A stretch of 64,000 nucleotides of DNA, taken from Acidilobaceae archaeon. Its GTDB lineage: Archaea; Thermoproteota; Thermoprotei_A; Sulfolobales; Acidilobaceae. The DNA lies in contig JALWPV010000028.1 of the NCBI GenBank assembly GCA_027080775.1, positions 156,364-220,363 on the forward strand, given 5' to 3'. Within the stretch, counting starts at the first letter, position 1, and each line of letters begins with the position of its first letter. A model generated the notes under the pieces. The model did not search any database, was not told where the DNA came from, and worked only from the letters and a program-made list of their open reading frames with translations. Shown here one piece after another: positions 40,322 to 48,545 of the stretch. Made by a program: the position numbers and the translations under genes.

Positions 40322-41680
40322 GTGCAGGGGAGCGCTCCACTGGTACTCGAGGGGATAAAGGAGGCGGTCTCGAGGTTCCTAAGGGGCGGCGGGACCTACG
40401 AGGCTGCGGTCAAGCAGTTCATAAGGGATCTACAACGGGAGCTCATAAGGGCGGACGTTAATGTTAAGCTCGTGTTCGATCTTACAAAGAGGATCGAGGA
40501 GAGGGCCAGGAAGGAAGCTCCCCCGCCGGGGGCTAGTAGGCGCGAGTGGTTCCTGAAGATAGTGTATGAGGAGCTAGTGAGGCTCTTCGGGGGCGAGGGG
40601 GAGCCCCGCCTCCTACCACCGAAGACTCCCTGGATAATGCTCCTCGTCGGGGTACAGGGTAGCGGTAAGACCACGACTGCGGGAAAGCTGGCCCTATACT
40701 ATGCGAGGAGAGGCTACAAGGTCGGGTTGGTGGCGGCTGACACCTACAGGCCGGCAGCGTACGAGCAGCTCCAGAGGCTGGCCCGCGAGGCTGGCGCCCT
40801 GTTCTATGGAGAGAAGAAGGGGAGGCCCGAGGAGATAGCCAGAAGGGGAGTCAGGGATCTCCTTGAGCGCGGGGCCGAGATAGTAATCATAGATACGGCT
40901 GGCCGCCACGGCTACGGGGGCGAGGAGGCACTCCTCGACGAGATGAAGAGGATAGCGGAGGCCGTTAAGCCCGACGAGATAGTCCTAGTGATAGACGCTG
41001 CCATAGGACAGAAAGCCTACAGCCTGGCCAGTAGGTTCCACGAGGCAACTCCCATAGGCTCGATAATCGTGACGAAGCTCGATGGCACGGCTAGAGGCGG
41101 CGGCGTCCTGACGGCGGTCGCCGCTACGGGTGCTCAAGTGAAATTCGTTGGAACCGGGGAGAAGCTGGACGAGCTGGAGCCCTTCCGGCCGCCTAGGTTT
41201 ATAGGCAGAATCCTCGGCATGGGCGACATCGAGTCTCTAGTAGAGAAGATGAGATCACTCGAGGAGGCCGAGCGCCTGGAGCGCGAGGCCAGGGAGGCCC
41301 TGAGGGGCAAGGTGACTATGAGGACAATATATCACCAACTAAGGAGCATGAGGAAGATAGGCCCCCTTTCAAAGATACTTGAGATGATACCCGGGCTGGG
41401 TATACTAGCCTCGGGCAGGCTCGACGAGGCCCTCAAGGTGGGAGAGGAGAAGATAGACAAGTGGCTAGCCATAATAGAGAGCATGACATACGAGGAACTC
41501 GACAACCCTGATATCATAGATAGGAGGAGGATCAAGCGCATAGCTCTAGGGAGCGGGACCAGACCGGAGGATGTGAGGGAGCTACTGTCCTACTATAGGA
41601 ACTTCAAGGCAATGATGAGGAGGCTACGCAGGGATAGGAGGCTCCTAAGGAGGCTTGGGATTGAGTCGCTGGAGTCCTAG
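40322..41680 (+). CDS. srp54: Signal recognition particle protein SRP54
   Basis: GTPase that binds signal peptides and 7S RNA. The 452-residue product has the N domain, the G domain with G1 LLVGVQGSGKTTTAGKLA, RYKVGLVAADTYRPAA-like box (VGLVAADTYRPAAYEQL), DTAGRHG, TKLDGTARGGG, and the Met-rich M domain (MRTIYHQLRSMRKIGPLSKI, IPGLGILASG, RIKRIALGSGTRPEDVRELL). GTG start at 40322, 59 bp from the divergent ctaB start, with TACTTAAG as a TATA-like element between. Confidence 0.96.
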   Translation: MQGSAPLVLEGIKEAVSRFLRGGGTYEAAVKQFIRDLQRELIRADVNVKLVFDLTKRIEERARKEAPPPGASRREWFLKIVYEELVRLFGGEGEPRLLPPKTPWIMLLVGVQGSGKTTTAGKLALYYARRGYKVGLVAADTYRPAAYEQLQRLAREAGALFYGEKKGRPEEIARRGVRDLLERGAEIVIIDTAGRHGYGGEEALLDEMKRIAEAVKPDEIVLVIDAAIGQKAYSLASRFHEATPIGSIIVTKLDGTARGGGVLTAVAATGAQVKFVGTGEKLDELEPFRPPRFIGRILGMGDIESLVEKMRSLEEAERLEREAREALRGKVTMRTIYHQLRSMRKIGPLSKILEMIPGLGILASGRLDEALKVGEEKIDKWLAIIESMTYEELDNPDIIDRRRIKRIALGSGTRPEDVRELLSYYRNFKAMMRRLRRDRRLLRRLGIESLES

Positions 41681-41690
41681 GAGGATCTAT

Positions 41691-42218
41691 GTGCTCCCCA
41701 TAGGGGTGGATATACAGACTATGGCGGCGTTCATAGTTAACTCGCTCCTCGTGTCACATGGGATCAGGCCAGACGCGGCTGCTTTCCTAAGGCTGCGGCG
41801 CGGCTGGCTCTGGGTCCCCGGCTCGGGGATCCGCCACCTAAGGCCCGACGCCGATAGCTCGGAGGGCTGGGTTAGGGCGGTCCTAAGAGGCAGGAGTCTC
41901 GGGGCGAGGATAGTAGGGGATCCCGCTGAACTGCAGATCCTTCCAGAGGGGGCCCTATGCATCGAGACGGTCGCGGATGTGGGTGCAACACTCTGCAGGG
42001 GATCACTGGCGGGTGCCCGGCATGTGGTGGTAACCTATGTCTGGGCTAGTAAATCGTGGGGGGAGCCTCCTCTGCCGATAGAGTGCTTGGAGAGGTGCCA
42101 GCTCAAGCTGGCTACTCCTTTGGCCTTGTCACCAGCGGTTGTAAACATAATACTAGACCGTGTCGAGGCAGGTCTTGATCATTTACTACCCACGGCTCCG
42201 CGTGTGGGCGTCGCCTAA
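41691..42218 (+). CDS. TrmY-like SPOUT methyltransferase (tRNA pseudouridine-54 N1-methyltransferase candidate)
   Basis: A 175-residue product from GTG 41691, behind an excellent AGGAGGA site that overlaps the srp54 stop. The first half matches the TrmY pattern: AAFIVNSLLVSHGIRPDAAA (..SLF.SHGIR.D), then PGSGIRHLRPDADSSEGWVR (G..IR.L.PDE.S..G..R). The second half (CIETVADVGATLCRG, ALSPAVVNIILDRVEAGLDH) would be the knotted SAM-binding part but is more diverged. TrmY makes m1-pseudouridine at position 54 of archaeal tRNAs. Confidence 0.55.
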   Translation: MLPIGVDIQTMAAFIVNSLLVSHGIRPDAAAFLRLRRGWLWVPGSGIRHLRPDADSSEGWVRAVLRGRSLGARIVGDPAELQILPEGALCIETVADVGATLCRGSLAGARHVVVTYVWASKSWGEPPLPIECLERCQLKLATPLALSPAVVNIILDRVEAGLDHLLPTAPRVGVA

Positions 42219-42373
42219 AGGAATTCTCCTCACGGGCCCCTGAGGAGCCTCAGTCTGGGGAGTAGCGCTCACCCGGAGACTCTAGGTGGCGGGGTGGCTC
42301 CTTTATTGCTCCTCCCTTAGCTGGCGTAGCGCGTATTCCACAGCCTCCTTGACCTTAACACCCGTTATGGTTA

Positions 42374-42664
42374 CTATTTTATGCCAAGGTAGGACAGTGC
42401 CGCGTATGCGTTAGGGCCCGGGTTCGGCCCCACGTAGACCTTCACGCCCAGGTCACCGAGCTTCTGCGAGGCCTTCATGCCAGCCCCGCTGCCCGCTTGA
42501 TAGCCAGGGTTCTCATGTACCTCAACGTTGAGGATCCTACCTGTCTCCTCGTCAACATCGACTATCGTGAAGACCTTAGCTCTACCGAACCTATCGGCTA
42601 CCATGTCGTCTAGCCCACCAGTCTCCATGGAGGGAATGCCTATCCTCACCGCCAAGTCTCCCAC
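42374..42664 (-). CDS. NifX/NafY-like (MTH1175-type) protein, apparently frameshifted at its end
   Basis: A 96-residue dinitrogenase-cofactor-type protein: RIGIPSMETGGLDDMVADRF, GRAKVFTIVDVDE, QAGSGAGMKASQKLGDLGVK, PNPGPNAYAALSYLGIK. The family usually runs about 20-25 residues further. Right after the TAG, the -1 frame continues as IVTITGVKVKEAVEYALRQL plus REEQ to a TAA at 42303, matching the missing family end. The break lies at an AAAA run (42377-42380). Archaeal MTH1175-type genes sit beside MinD-ferredoxin ATPases as here. Confidence 0.8.
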   Translation of the reverse strand: MGDLAVRIGIPSMETGGLDDMVADRFGRAKVFTIVDVDEETGRILNVEVHENPGYQAGSGAGMKASQKLGDLGVKVYVGPNPGPNAYAALSYLGIK

Positions 42665-42693
42665 GCCCTACTAGAGTATTGACGGACTAGTCT

Positions 42694-43668
42694 TTAAGGA
42701 AGGATTGGAATATACGGCTCTGGCTTCTTGGGCCTGTACTTGGCCCACCATCTCCTCCAGTTAGGCAGTACCTCTTCAGCAATGTAGTCAGATATCTCTA
42801 CCATGGCTTTAGCAGCGGGACTATCAGGGTATGCCTCGTTCAGCGGTGTCTTACTGACGATGGATTTTGGCACGGAATCGTCATAGGGTATCCTGCCTAT
42901 GACCGGTATATTGTTTTCACGGGCGTACTCCTCGATTGTTGACGCGTACTCCTCGTTTAGGTCATACTTGTTTATTACGAGCATGGGAGCCGCCATAAAG
43001 TGCTTGGTAAGCTTGTGTATCCTCTTGAGGTCACTTAGGCTAGCGGCTGTGGGCTCTGCCACCAGTAGGGCTAGCTGGGCCCCAGTTAGGCTCGAGATCA
43101 CCTGGCATTCTATACCAGCGGCTGCATCAACCAGGACGAGACCCCCGCCTCCCAGTAGCGATTTGGCCTTGTTCTTGACCTCGGTGACGAGTTTCCCAGA
43201 GTTAGGCCTACCAGGCCTTATCTCGCCGGAGACTAACTTGAAGCCATAGCGCGTCGTGGCTACCCTTATCTCGCCAGCTTGGACCCTAAACTTGTAGCGT
43301 ATTGCCTTCACTGGGCACGCAAGGCTGCAGGTCAGGCACCCCTCGCATATCCACTCGTTTATGTAGTAGTGCCCGTCTCGGAGTTCGACAGCGCCATAGG
43401 GGCATACCTCAGCGCATATCCCGCAGTCCGTGCACTTGTCCCTCCTAATGAAGGCTATGCGTCCCTCATAGTAGGGCTCGACCGACTCCCATTCGCTAAC
43501 GCCGAGTGCTATGTGGAGGTTGGGGGCTTCTGCATCGGCGTCAGCGGCTACGAGGCGGAAGCCCCTTCTGGCAAGTTCCACGGCAAGCACAGCCGTCAGC
43601 GTGGACTTGCCCACGCCACCCTTGCCGCTTGCAACGACGAGTTCCACCTGGTCCCTGATGCTACTCAC
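42694..43668 (-). CDS. MinD-family P-loop ATPase with inserted ferredoxin domain
   Basis: A 324-residue protein. Deviant Walker A VVASGKGGVGKSTLTAVLA, AADADAEAPNLHIALG, then an inserted 2[4Fe-4S] ferredoxin domain (RRDKCTDCGICAEVCPYGAV and ICEGCLTCSLACPVKAIRYK: two CxxCxxCxxxCP motifs), then switch VLVDAAAGIECQVI and TEP-type loop LALLVAEPTAASLSDLKRI. The layout matches archaeal MinD-ferredoxin proteins thought to act in Fe-S or Mo/Fe cofactor handling with NifX-like partners. ATG start overlapping the upstream remnant by 4 bp. Confidence 0.92.
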   Translation of the reverse strand: MSSIRDQVELVVASGKGGVGKSTLTAVLAVELARRGFRLVAADADAEAPNLHIALGVSEWESVEPYYEGRIAFIRRDKCTDCGICAEVCPYGAVELRDGHYYINEWICEGCLTCSLACPVKAIRYKFRVQAGEIRVATTRYGFKLVSGEIRPGRPNSGKLVTEVKNKAKSLLGGGGLVLVDAAAGIECQVISSLTGAQLALLVAEPTAASLSDLKRIHKLTKHFMAAPMLVINKYDLNEEYASTIEEYARENNIPVIGRIPYDDSVPKSIVSKTPLNEAYPDSPAAKAMVEISDYIAEEVLPNWRRWWAKYRPKKPEPYIPILP

Positions 43669-44080
43669 TGCATCCCACCCCTGAGCTTCTCGAGGATGAG
43701 GCCTGCAATGTCCCTCGAGAGGGCCTCGAGCGCCTTGGCGGCAGGGTCGTTGGGGCGGTACCCGATCACCGGTATGCCTCTGGTGTAGGCCTCAACAGCC
43801 CCCCGCGAGTAGGGGATCCTATAGATCCTCTCAGCCTCGTAGCGGTGGGCTAGCGTTACCACCTCGTCCTCGGGGCCTTGGGGAAGTAGATGTCTATGTC
43901 CTCCCTCTCCCCGAGTTCGTCAAGGCCTAGGAGTATATGATCATTGGGAGCCTCGACGTCGAGGTCGGCTAGGACTAGTCTATAGCGGTTCAGCCTGGAA
44001 CCCAGCCAGTATACCAGGTTCGTGGCCACGAAGCTCTTCTCCGTGCCGCCCTTGCCCCCTGTCACTGCGACCTGGAACAA
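43665..44080 (-). pseudogene. Decayed second MinD-ferredoxin ATPase (internal deletion and frameshift)
   Basis: Two pieces of a MinD-like ATPase in different frames. The first (44080 to 43856) keeps VAVTGGKGGTEKSFVATNLV, where the P-loop Gly before Lys is Glu, and VLADLDVEAPNDHILLGLDE, then stops. The second (to 43665) reads EVVTLAHRYEAERIYRIPYS, GIPVIGYRPNDPAAKALEAL, matching the C-terminal end of the intact neighbour. The ferredoxin insert and central switch region are gone. Related archaea carry two tandem paralogues, so this is most likely the ruin of the second. Confidence 0.82.
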
Positions 44081-44086
44081 TACCGC

Positions 44087-44484
44087 CTAGCCCCCCGTGA
44101 GCTTCTTAAACCTGGGATCCTCGACTACCATACGGTTTAGTTCCTCGTCGCTGAGCCCGGAGTACCTCTCTATGACGGAGTCTATTATGGAGCGCTCCTC
44201 CTCGCCTAAGCTCGGGGGCTTACAGGTATACTCGAGGCACCCCCGTACACCTCGCTGGGGATCCCCCTCCCGCTTGTGGAAGCACTCCTCATCAAGGCTC
44301 TCCTTGAAGCCCTCGATATAGAAGGCTCCCGGCCAAGCACGTAGCGTAGATCAGTCAGCCTCCTACCCAGTCTTTCAAGGGCCTCCATCTCAGCCAGAGC
44401 CAGGAGCCTACTAAGCCTGAAGGGGTGAGTGCAGCCCAGCCTTTGGAGCATGTACGCGACCACGTCCCTTGACCGTGTAGTCAC
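44087..44484 (-). pseudogene. Hypothetical gene with single frameshift, upstream of MinD remnant
   Basis: The N-terminal frame (MTTRSRDVVAYMLQRLGCTH, then LALAEMEALERLGRRLTDLR, YVLGREP) loses coding character after about residue 53. The +2 frame then continues sensibly from FYIEGFKESLDEECFHKREG through ERSIIDSVIERYSGLSDEEL to DPRFKKLTGG and stops at 44087. One missing base near 44335 would restore a protein of about 132 residues. The pattern is faintly like DUF4065/SocA-type antitoxin domains. It is the first gene of the leftward cluster with the MinD and NifX-like genes. Confidence 0.6.
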
Positions 44485-44687
44485 CGCCCCCTCCCGGGCC
44501 CTACCAACCGGTGCGGCGGCGTATTAAGTCGCCGCGCTATACCTGACCTGTTAAAGAGTTACTTTAATAATACCTTCAAAGGTGAGTTTTCAGAGAAGGC
44601 ATCCGCCGCTAAAATGGTACAATAATGCTTATTACTTTCAGCACGCGCCATCCCCGAATGGAGGCAGTATGTAGGAGGTGATGGAGT
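44485..44687 (+). promoter_or_regulatory. Divergent promoter region upstream of Cren7
   Basis: A 203-bp gap between the leftward decayed cluster and Cren7. It has AT-rich elements TACTTTAATAATACC (44562-44576) and ATAATGCTTATTACTTTC (44621-44638), the latter about 50 bp before the GTG start and a likely TATA region for this highly expressed gene. GTAGGAGGTGATGG gives a perfect Shine-Dalgarno site. Confidence 0.55.
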
Positions 44688-44876
44688 GTGGCTAAGAAGC
44701 TACCGCCGGTGAAGGTGAGGGATCCCACAACGGGTAAGGAGGTCGAGCTAGTCCCGATAAAGGTCTGGGAGCTAGCACCTAAGAGCAGGAAGGGAGTCAA
44801 GATAGGCCTCTTCAAGAGTCCCGAGACTGGCAAGTACTTCAGGGCGAAGGTACCGGACGACTATCCCGCTCCATAA
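44688..44876 (+). CDS. creN7: Chromatin protein Cren7
   Basis: Small DNA-bending chromatin protein conserved in Crenarchaea. The 62-residue product matches along its length: [20 protein letters not shown] (strands 1-2), [20 protein letters not shown] (the [20 protein letters not shown] signature) and [17 protein letters not shown] start with a strong GGAGGTGATGG ribosome site. Followed by a T-rich terminator region. It fixes the lineage as crenarchaeal. Confidence 0.97.
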   Translation: MAKKLPPVKVRDPTTGKEVELVPIKVWELAPKSRKGVKIGLFKSPETGKYFRAKVPDDYPAP

Positions 44877-44975
44877 CGCCTAGACAATAACCTGTTTTTA
44901 TTTTTATAATCTTTATTTATATTAATTTGATTATCATCGTAATAAATAATCCTTATCCCTAGGGGCCTTCTTGGG
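44877..44975 (+). terminator. T-rich terminator of Cren7 and AT-rich spacer
   Basis: After the stop codon come CCTGTTTTTATTTTTATAAT and further T/A-rich sequence, the typical oligo-T archaeal terminator. The rest (TTTATTTATATTAATTTG, AATAAATAATCC) is the most AT-rich stretch in the window and may also supply the promoter of the thioesterase gene at 44981. Confidence 0.75.
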
Positions 44976-44980
44976 CTGGT

Positions 44981-45991
44981 ATGTTGAGGGCCGGGTGCGC
45001 GCGGAGACTCCATATAAGGGATACGGTCCTCGAGACCATTAACCACGTCCTCATAAGGCACGCTAATCCCCTGGGGACGCTCCACGGTGGGGTAATGCTG
45101 CAGTGGATGATCACGACAGCCACACTAGCGGCTATGAGGCTCGCGAGGGCTCCCGCGGTGCTAGCTGGGATGGACCATATCTTTTTCCTCTCACCGGTTC
45201 ATGTAGGGGAGAATGCGATACTGACCGCGTGGGTTGACTACGTGGGTAAGAGTAGCATGGATGTAACCGTCTACGTCGAGGCAGAGAATCCCATCAGGGG
45301 AGAGAGGAGGCTAACTACAATATCGCACATGGTGCTCGTGGCTGTGAATGACGAGCTGAGGCCCGTGCCAGTCGGCGCCTGTATTGAGCCCAAGGGTGAC
45401 GTGGAAGTAACGCTCTACCAGGCGGCCCTCGAGAGGAGGAGGCAGAGGGTGGGGAGGCTTGAGAAGAGGAGGGAGGCCATCCTTGACACGAGCCCTCCGA
45501 GGCCTCTCGACCCGAGGTACAGCGCTGTCAGTATGCGCTTCGCCTACCCCGAAGATGCTATCTTCCATAACGCTGTCTACGCGGGCAAGCTGATGTACTA
45601 CCTCGACGAGCTGGCCGGCATAATTGGGCTGCGCTATAGTGGGGGTCCAGTCGTCACCGCGGCGGTGGACGCTACGGACTTCTACTCACCGATACGCGTG
45701 GGAGAGGCCATAGAGATGCATGCGGCTCTCACGTACGTGGGTCGGACAACTATGGAGATTACGCTAAAAGCCATAGCTAGGAGGGAGGAGAGCGGGGAGG
45801 CGAGACACACTACTACGAGTTACTTCACGCTGGTCGCACTCGACGAGAACGGCAGGCCTAGGCGCGTGCCGCCCTTCGAGCCCCAGGAGAGGTGGCAGTG
45901 GGAGCTCTTCGAGCAGGCGAAGGCTAGAAGGGCTCGTAGGCTCGAGTTGCTGGAGGCCCTCAAGAAATCCAGGCCCCTGAAGCCTCTCTAG
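44981..45991 (+). CDS. Double-hotdog acyl-CoA thioesterase
   Basis: A 336-residue protein with two 4HBT hotdog domains. Domain 1: HANPLGTLHGGVMLQWMITT (the N..G.LHGG.ML.W block), then VLAGMDHIFFLSPVHVGENA. Domain 2: VSMRFAYPEDAIFHNAVYAG, KLMYYLDELAGIIGL, ATDFYSPIRVGEAIEMHAAL. This is the tandem arrangement of BFIT/ACOT-type acyl-CoA hydrolases. It releases free acids from acyl-CoA, consistent with two acyl-CoA dehydrogenases in the window. ATG start. Confidence 0.9.
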   Translation: MLRAGCARRLHIRDTVLETINHVLIRHANPLGTLHGGVMLQWMITTATLAAMRLARAPAVLAGMDHIFFLSPVHVGENAILTAWVDYVGKSSMDVTVYVEAENPIRGERRLTTISHMVLVAVNDELRPVPVGACIEPKGDVEVTLYQAALERRRQRVGRLEKRREAILDTSPPRPLDPRYSAVSMRFAYPEDAIFHNAVYAGKLMYYLDELAGIIGLRYSGGPVVTAAVDATDFYSPIRVGEAIEMHAALTYVGRTTMEITLKAIARREESGEARHTTTSYFTLVALDENGRPRRVPPFEPQERWQWELFEQAKARRARRLELLEALKKSRPLKPL

Positions 45992-46749
45992 GAGTCACCC
46001 GAGCCTAGCACGCTCCTAGCTAGCTCCGAACCCCTAGGCAACCAGGCCCCCAGCTCTCGGGCCCTGCGCAGGATCGAGTCGAGCACCCTTATCCTAGCGC
46101 CGCGGCCTATACACTGGGGGTGCATGGTTAGCGAGACGTAGCCCCCAGTGCTGGCGGCGTAGTCGATCTCGTCGATCCACATCTCAAGCAGCTCCCTCGG
46201 CGTCAGCGTCCTGTAATATTCAAGGTAGGGCCAGTCGTCGAGCCTCCAGTCCACCGGTAGCTCGACCACCTTATGGCCGGCATGCTCTATTACATATGGC
46301 TTCTCGTCATCCATTAGGCTGCTATCGTAGAGGTAGCCCCGCTTAGCAACTATCTCAAGCGTGGAGCTGCTCCACCTCCAATAGGGTGCCCTGAAGCCGA
46401 GGGGCCTAGAGCCAGTCACGTGTTTAATCATGTGCTCCGCCAGCTCGAACACCCTCATCTCATCCTCTCTATTTAGGGTGTCGAGCCTCTCATGCATGAA
46501 GCCGTGCGCCGCCACCTCGTGGCCACGCTTAGTAATGGCTCTGACGAGGTGGGGGTACCTAGCGGCGACCCAGCCGGGCACGAAGAAGGTAGCCTTGACC
46601 CCATGCCTCTCCAGGACGTCTAGTACTTTGGCTAGACCGGCGCGCTCGGCGAAGAGACCCCTACTCCTAGCCACGGGATCCTCCCCTTTAAGGGCCTCGG
46701 CTGAGTCGACGTCGAGGTCGAAGCTGAGGAAGAGTGTGAACCCCGCCAC
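45988..46749 (-). CDS. Polysaccharide deacetylase family protein (NodB homology)
   Basis: A 253-residue metal-dependent deacetylase barrel. Motifs: FLSFDLDVDSAEAL (catalytic base and metal Asp), HEVAAHGFMHERLDTLNRED (the H..MH motif 2), GFRAPYWRWSSSTLEIVAKR (motif 3, RAPY) and YVSLTMHPQCIGRGARIRVL (His motif 5). Members remove N-acetyl or related groups from glycans or act on small cyclic amides. No signal peptide, so probably cytoplasmic. Convergent with the thioesterase, 4-bp overlap. Confidence 0.88.
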   Translation of the reverse strand: MAGFTLFLSFDLDVDSAEALKGEDPVARSRGLFAERAGLAKVLDVLERHGVKATFFVPGWVAARYPHLVRAITKRGHEVAAHGFMHERLDTLNREDEMRVFELAEHMIKHVTGSRPLGFRAPYWRWSSSTLEIVAKRGYLYDSSLMDDEKPYVIEHAGHKVVELPVDWRLDDWPYLEYYRTLTPRELLEMWIDEIDYAASTGGYVSLTMHPQCIGRGARIRVLDSILRRARELGAWLPRGSELARSVLGSGDS

Positions 46750-46767
46750 GTCCCACGCCTCCAGCGG

Positions 46768-47631
46768 CTAACGGGTCCCTAGGGGCTTTTGGCGGGTTGA
46801 GTCGGGGAGGGCTAATACCCCCATGAGGGCTATGTAGAGTGGTGCGGTCAGAGGGTCGGTGTTCAGGCGTGCCTCAGCGATCTTGACGCCCCTCAGTTTA
46901 GCCGAGAGGAGGGCCTGCTTGTAGGCATGCTCCTCGACGCTGGCGTAGAACGCTACTATCCTACTCCCCCTTAGGCGCTCTAAGCTGCTGAGGGGCACGA
47001 GTCTTGCGTTATGGTAGCGCGTCACGAGCCGCACCCCAGGCTCCGTTGTTGGGGTATAGGCGGCATACTCGGCCTCTCCGGACTCGAGGATTTCTATTGT
47101 GCTGCTGTAGTTCTCGCGTACCCAGTATATAGCGTCTGGGAGCCCTCTTAGCTCCTCCTCGAGTCTCACCCGCCTGGCTTCCCAGGGCTTCGGGGACCAC
47201 ATGAGTGGGGCTATGAGGAGTGCCAGGCCCGACCTGTCCTCCACGCTGTGGTACTCGACGCCTAGCTCGGCTAGGGAGTCACTATAGGCTGGGTGTAGGG
47301 GTGGGCCATACGCGCTTACGCTGAGGCCCAGGGCGGCGGCCGCGTTTGCCAGGTGCATGAGGTAGCTGTCGCGCCCTCCCGCGCTAAAGGCCACCACGAC
47401 CTCGCCGCCTGAGCTATAGGGGAGCACGTGGACAGCGGCCTCGATGCAGGGTACGTGCAGGGCCCTCACGCCGGAGTGGCGCAGGGCTAGGTAGTACTCG
47501 CCTCCATACGCCTCGCTGCCAGGGCACGAGGCGATGACTACCTCCGAGGCTCCCTCTAGGCGTGGCGCCTCGAGTCTCGCCGCGGCCTCCAGAGCCTTCT
47601 CCACGAGGTCCCGGGCTCTAGACGACTGCAT
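46768..47631 (-). CDS. SIS-domain-like protein of unknown function
   Basis: A 287-residue product with features of sugar-isomerase (SIS) domains: [40 protein letters not shown] (strand, S.GG, then helix as in S.SG.T), [15 protein letters not shown], and a second half with [20 protein letters not shown]. This resembles archaeal glucose-6-phosphate isomerase/glutamine-fructose-6-phosphate transaminase-like SIS folds, but the match is weak. It overlaps the mtnP end by 14 bp. Confidence 0.55.
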   Translation of the reverse strand: MQSSRARDLVEKALEAAARLEAPRLEGASEVVIASCPGSEAYGGEYYLALRHSGVRALHVPCIEAAVHVLPYSSGGEVVVAFSAGGRDSYLMHLANAAAALGLSVSAYGPPLHPAYSDSLAELGVEYHSVEDRSGLALLIAPLMWSPKPWEARRVRLEEELRGLPDAIYWVRENYSSTIEILESGEAEYAAYTPTTEPGVRLVTRYHNARLVPLSSLERLRGSRIVAFYASVEEHAYKQALLSAKLRGVKIAEARLNTDPLTAPLYIALMGVLALPDSTRQKPLGTR

Positions 47632-48430
47632 GGCTGAGCGCCCTGCAGCAGCTGCACTTACCCGGGTCCGGGTCCCCGGTGAGGGACGGTATTAGCCTGG
47701 CTAGGATCTCCCGGGCCCTCTTGACGTTCTCGGCCATTATCTTCTCGACCTCCGCGGCCGTCACGGGCCTCTCGGCCCAGACGTCGTAGTCGGTGACCAT
47801 TGCGAGGGTTGCGTAGCATAGCTCCGCCTCGCATGCTAGGTTAACCTCGGGTACGAGGGTCATCCCCACTATGTCAGCCTTGAAGACATCCCTCCATACC
47901 CTGCTCTCGGCGCGCGTAGAGAACCTGGGGCCCTCAATGCACACGTATGTCCCCCTATCGTGGATAGGGTACCCGAGCCCTCGTGTGGCGGCGATGATGC
48001 GGCTCCTCAGGTCCTCGCAGAAGGGGTCGGCCATGCTTACGTGGACAGTGACGGGTCCATCGTAGAATGTGTAGGGCCTGCACTTTGTCATATCTATGAA
48101 CTGGTCTGGGACCACGAAGTCGCCCGGCCTGTAGTCCTCCCTGAGGCTCCCCACGGCGGAGACGCTTATGACCCACTTAACGCCTAGGGCCTTAAGCGCC
48201 CATATGTTGGCCCTATAGTTAACCCTGTGCGGAGGAAGCGTGTGCCCCCGGCCGTGACGGGGTAGAAAAGCCACGCTAACCTCCCCGACCCGGCCGACCG
48301 TTATAGCGTCACTTGGCTTGCCGTAGGGAGTGCTAACCCATACCTCAACAGGGTCTTCAACGATCCCGGGATCGTAAAGGCCTGAGCCCCCAATCACGCC
48401 GACATGCGCCTTAACACCGCTGGGCTTCAT
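47618..48430 (-). CDS. mtnP: S-methyl-5'-thioadenosine phosphorylase
   Basis: Splits methylthioadenosine, the by-product of polyamine synthesis, into adenine and methylthioribose-1-phosphate. The 270 residues show [38 protein letters not shown] (phosphate and substrate loop), [20 protein letters not shown] and [20 protein letters not shown]. The C-terminal KCSCC holds a CxC motif like the disulfide pair of thermophilic MTAP II enzymes. It supports the speD gene at 26467 metabolically. ATG at 48430 fits family length. Confidence 0.94.
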   Translation of the reverse strand: MKPSGVKAHVGVIGGSGLYDPGIVEDPVEVWVSTPYGKPSDAITVGRVGEVSVAFLPRHGRGHTLPPHRVNYRANIWALKALGVKWVISVSAVGSLREDYRPGDFVVPDQFIDMTKCRPYTFYDGPVTVHVSMADPFCEDLRSRIIAATRGLGYPIHDRGTYVCIEGPRFSTRAESRVWRDVFKADIVGMTLVPEVNLACEAELCYATLAMVTDYDVWAERPVTAAEVEKIMAENVKRAREILARLIPSLTGDPDPGKCSCCRALSHAVV

Positions 48431-48545
48431 TACCTCGTGTATCAACCCCCAGGGCACCCACCCGGCCCGGTAGGGCCCGGCATATAAAGGGGCGGCCCTT
48501 GATTGCCTCACTCTTGTTAACCCCATAGCATCCCCCGCGGGGCTC

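Noticed and set aside
40246..40461. Short forward ORF in front of srp54
   Set aside because: It overlaps the ctaB start and the srp54 N-terminus in another frame and shows Gly/Arg shadow composition.
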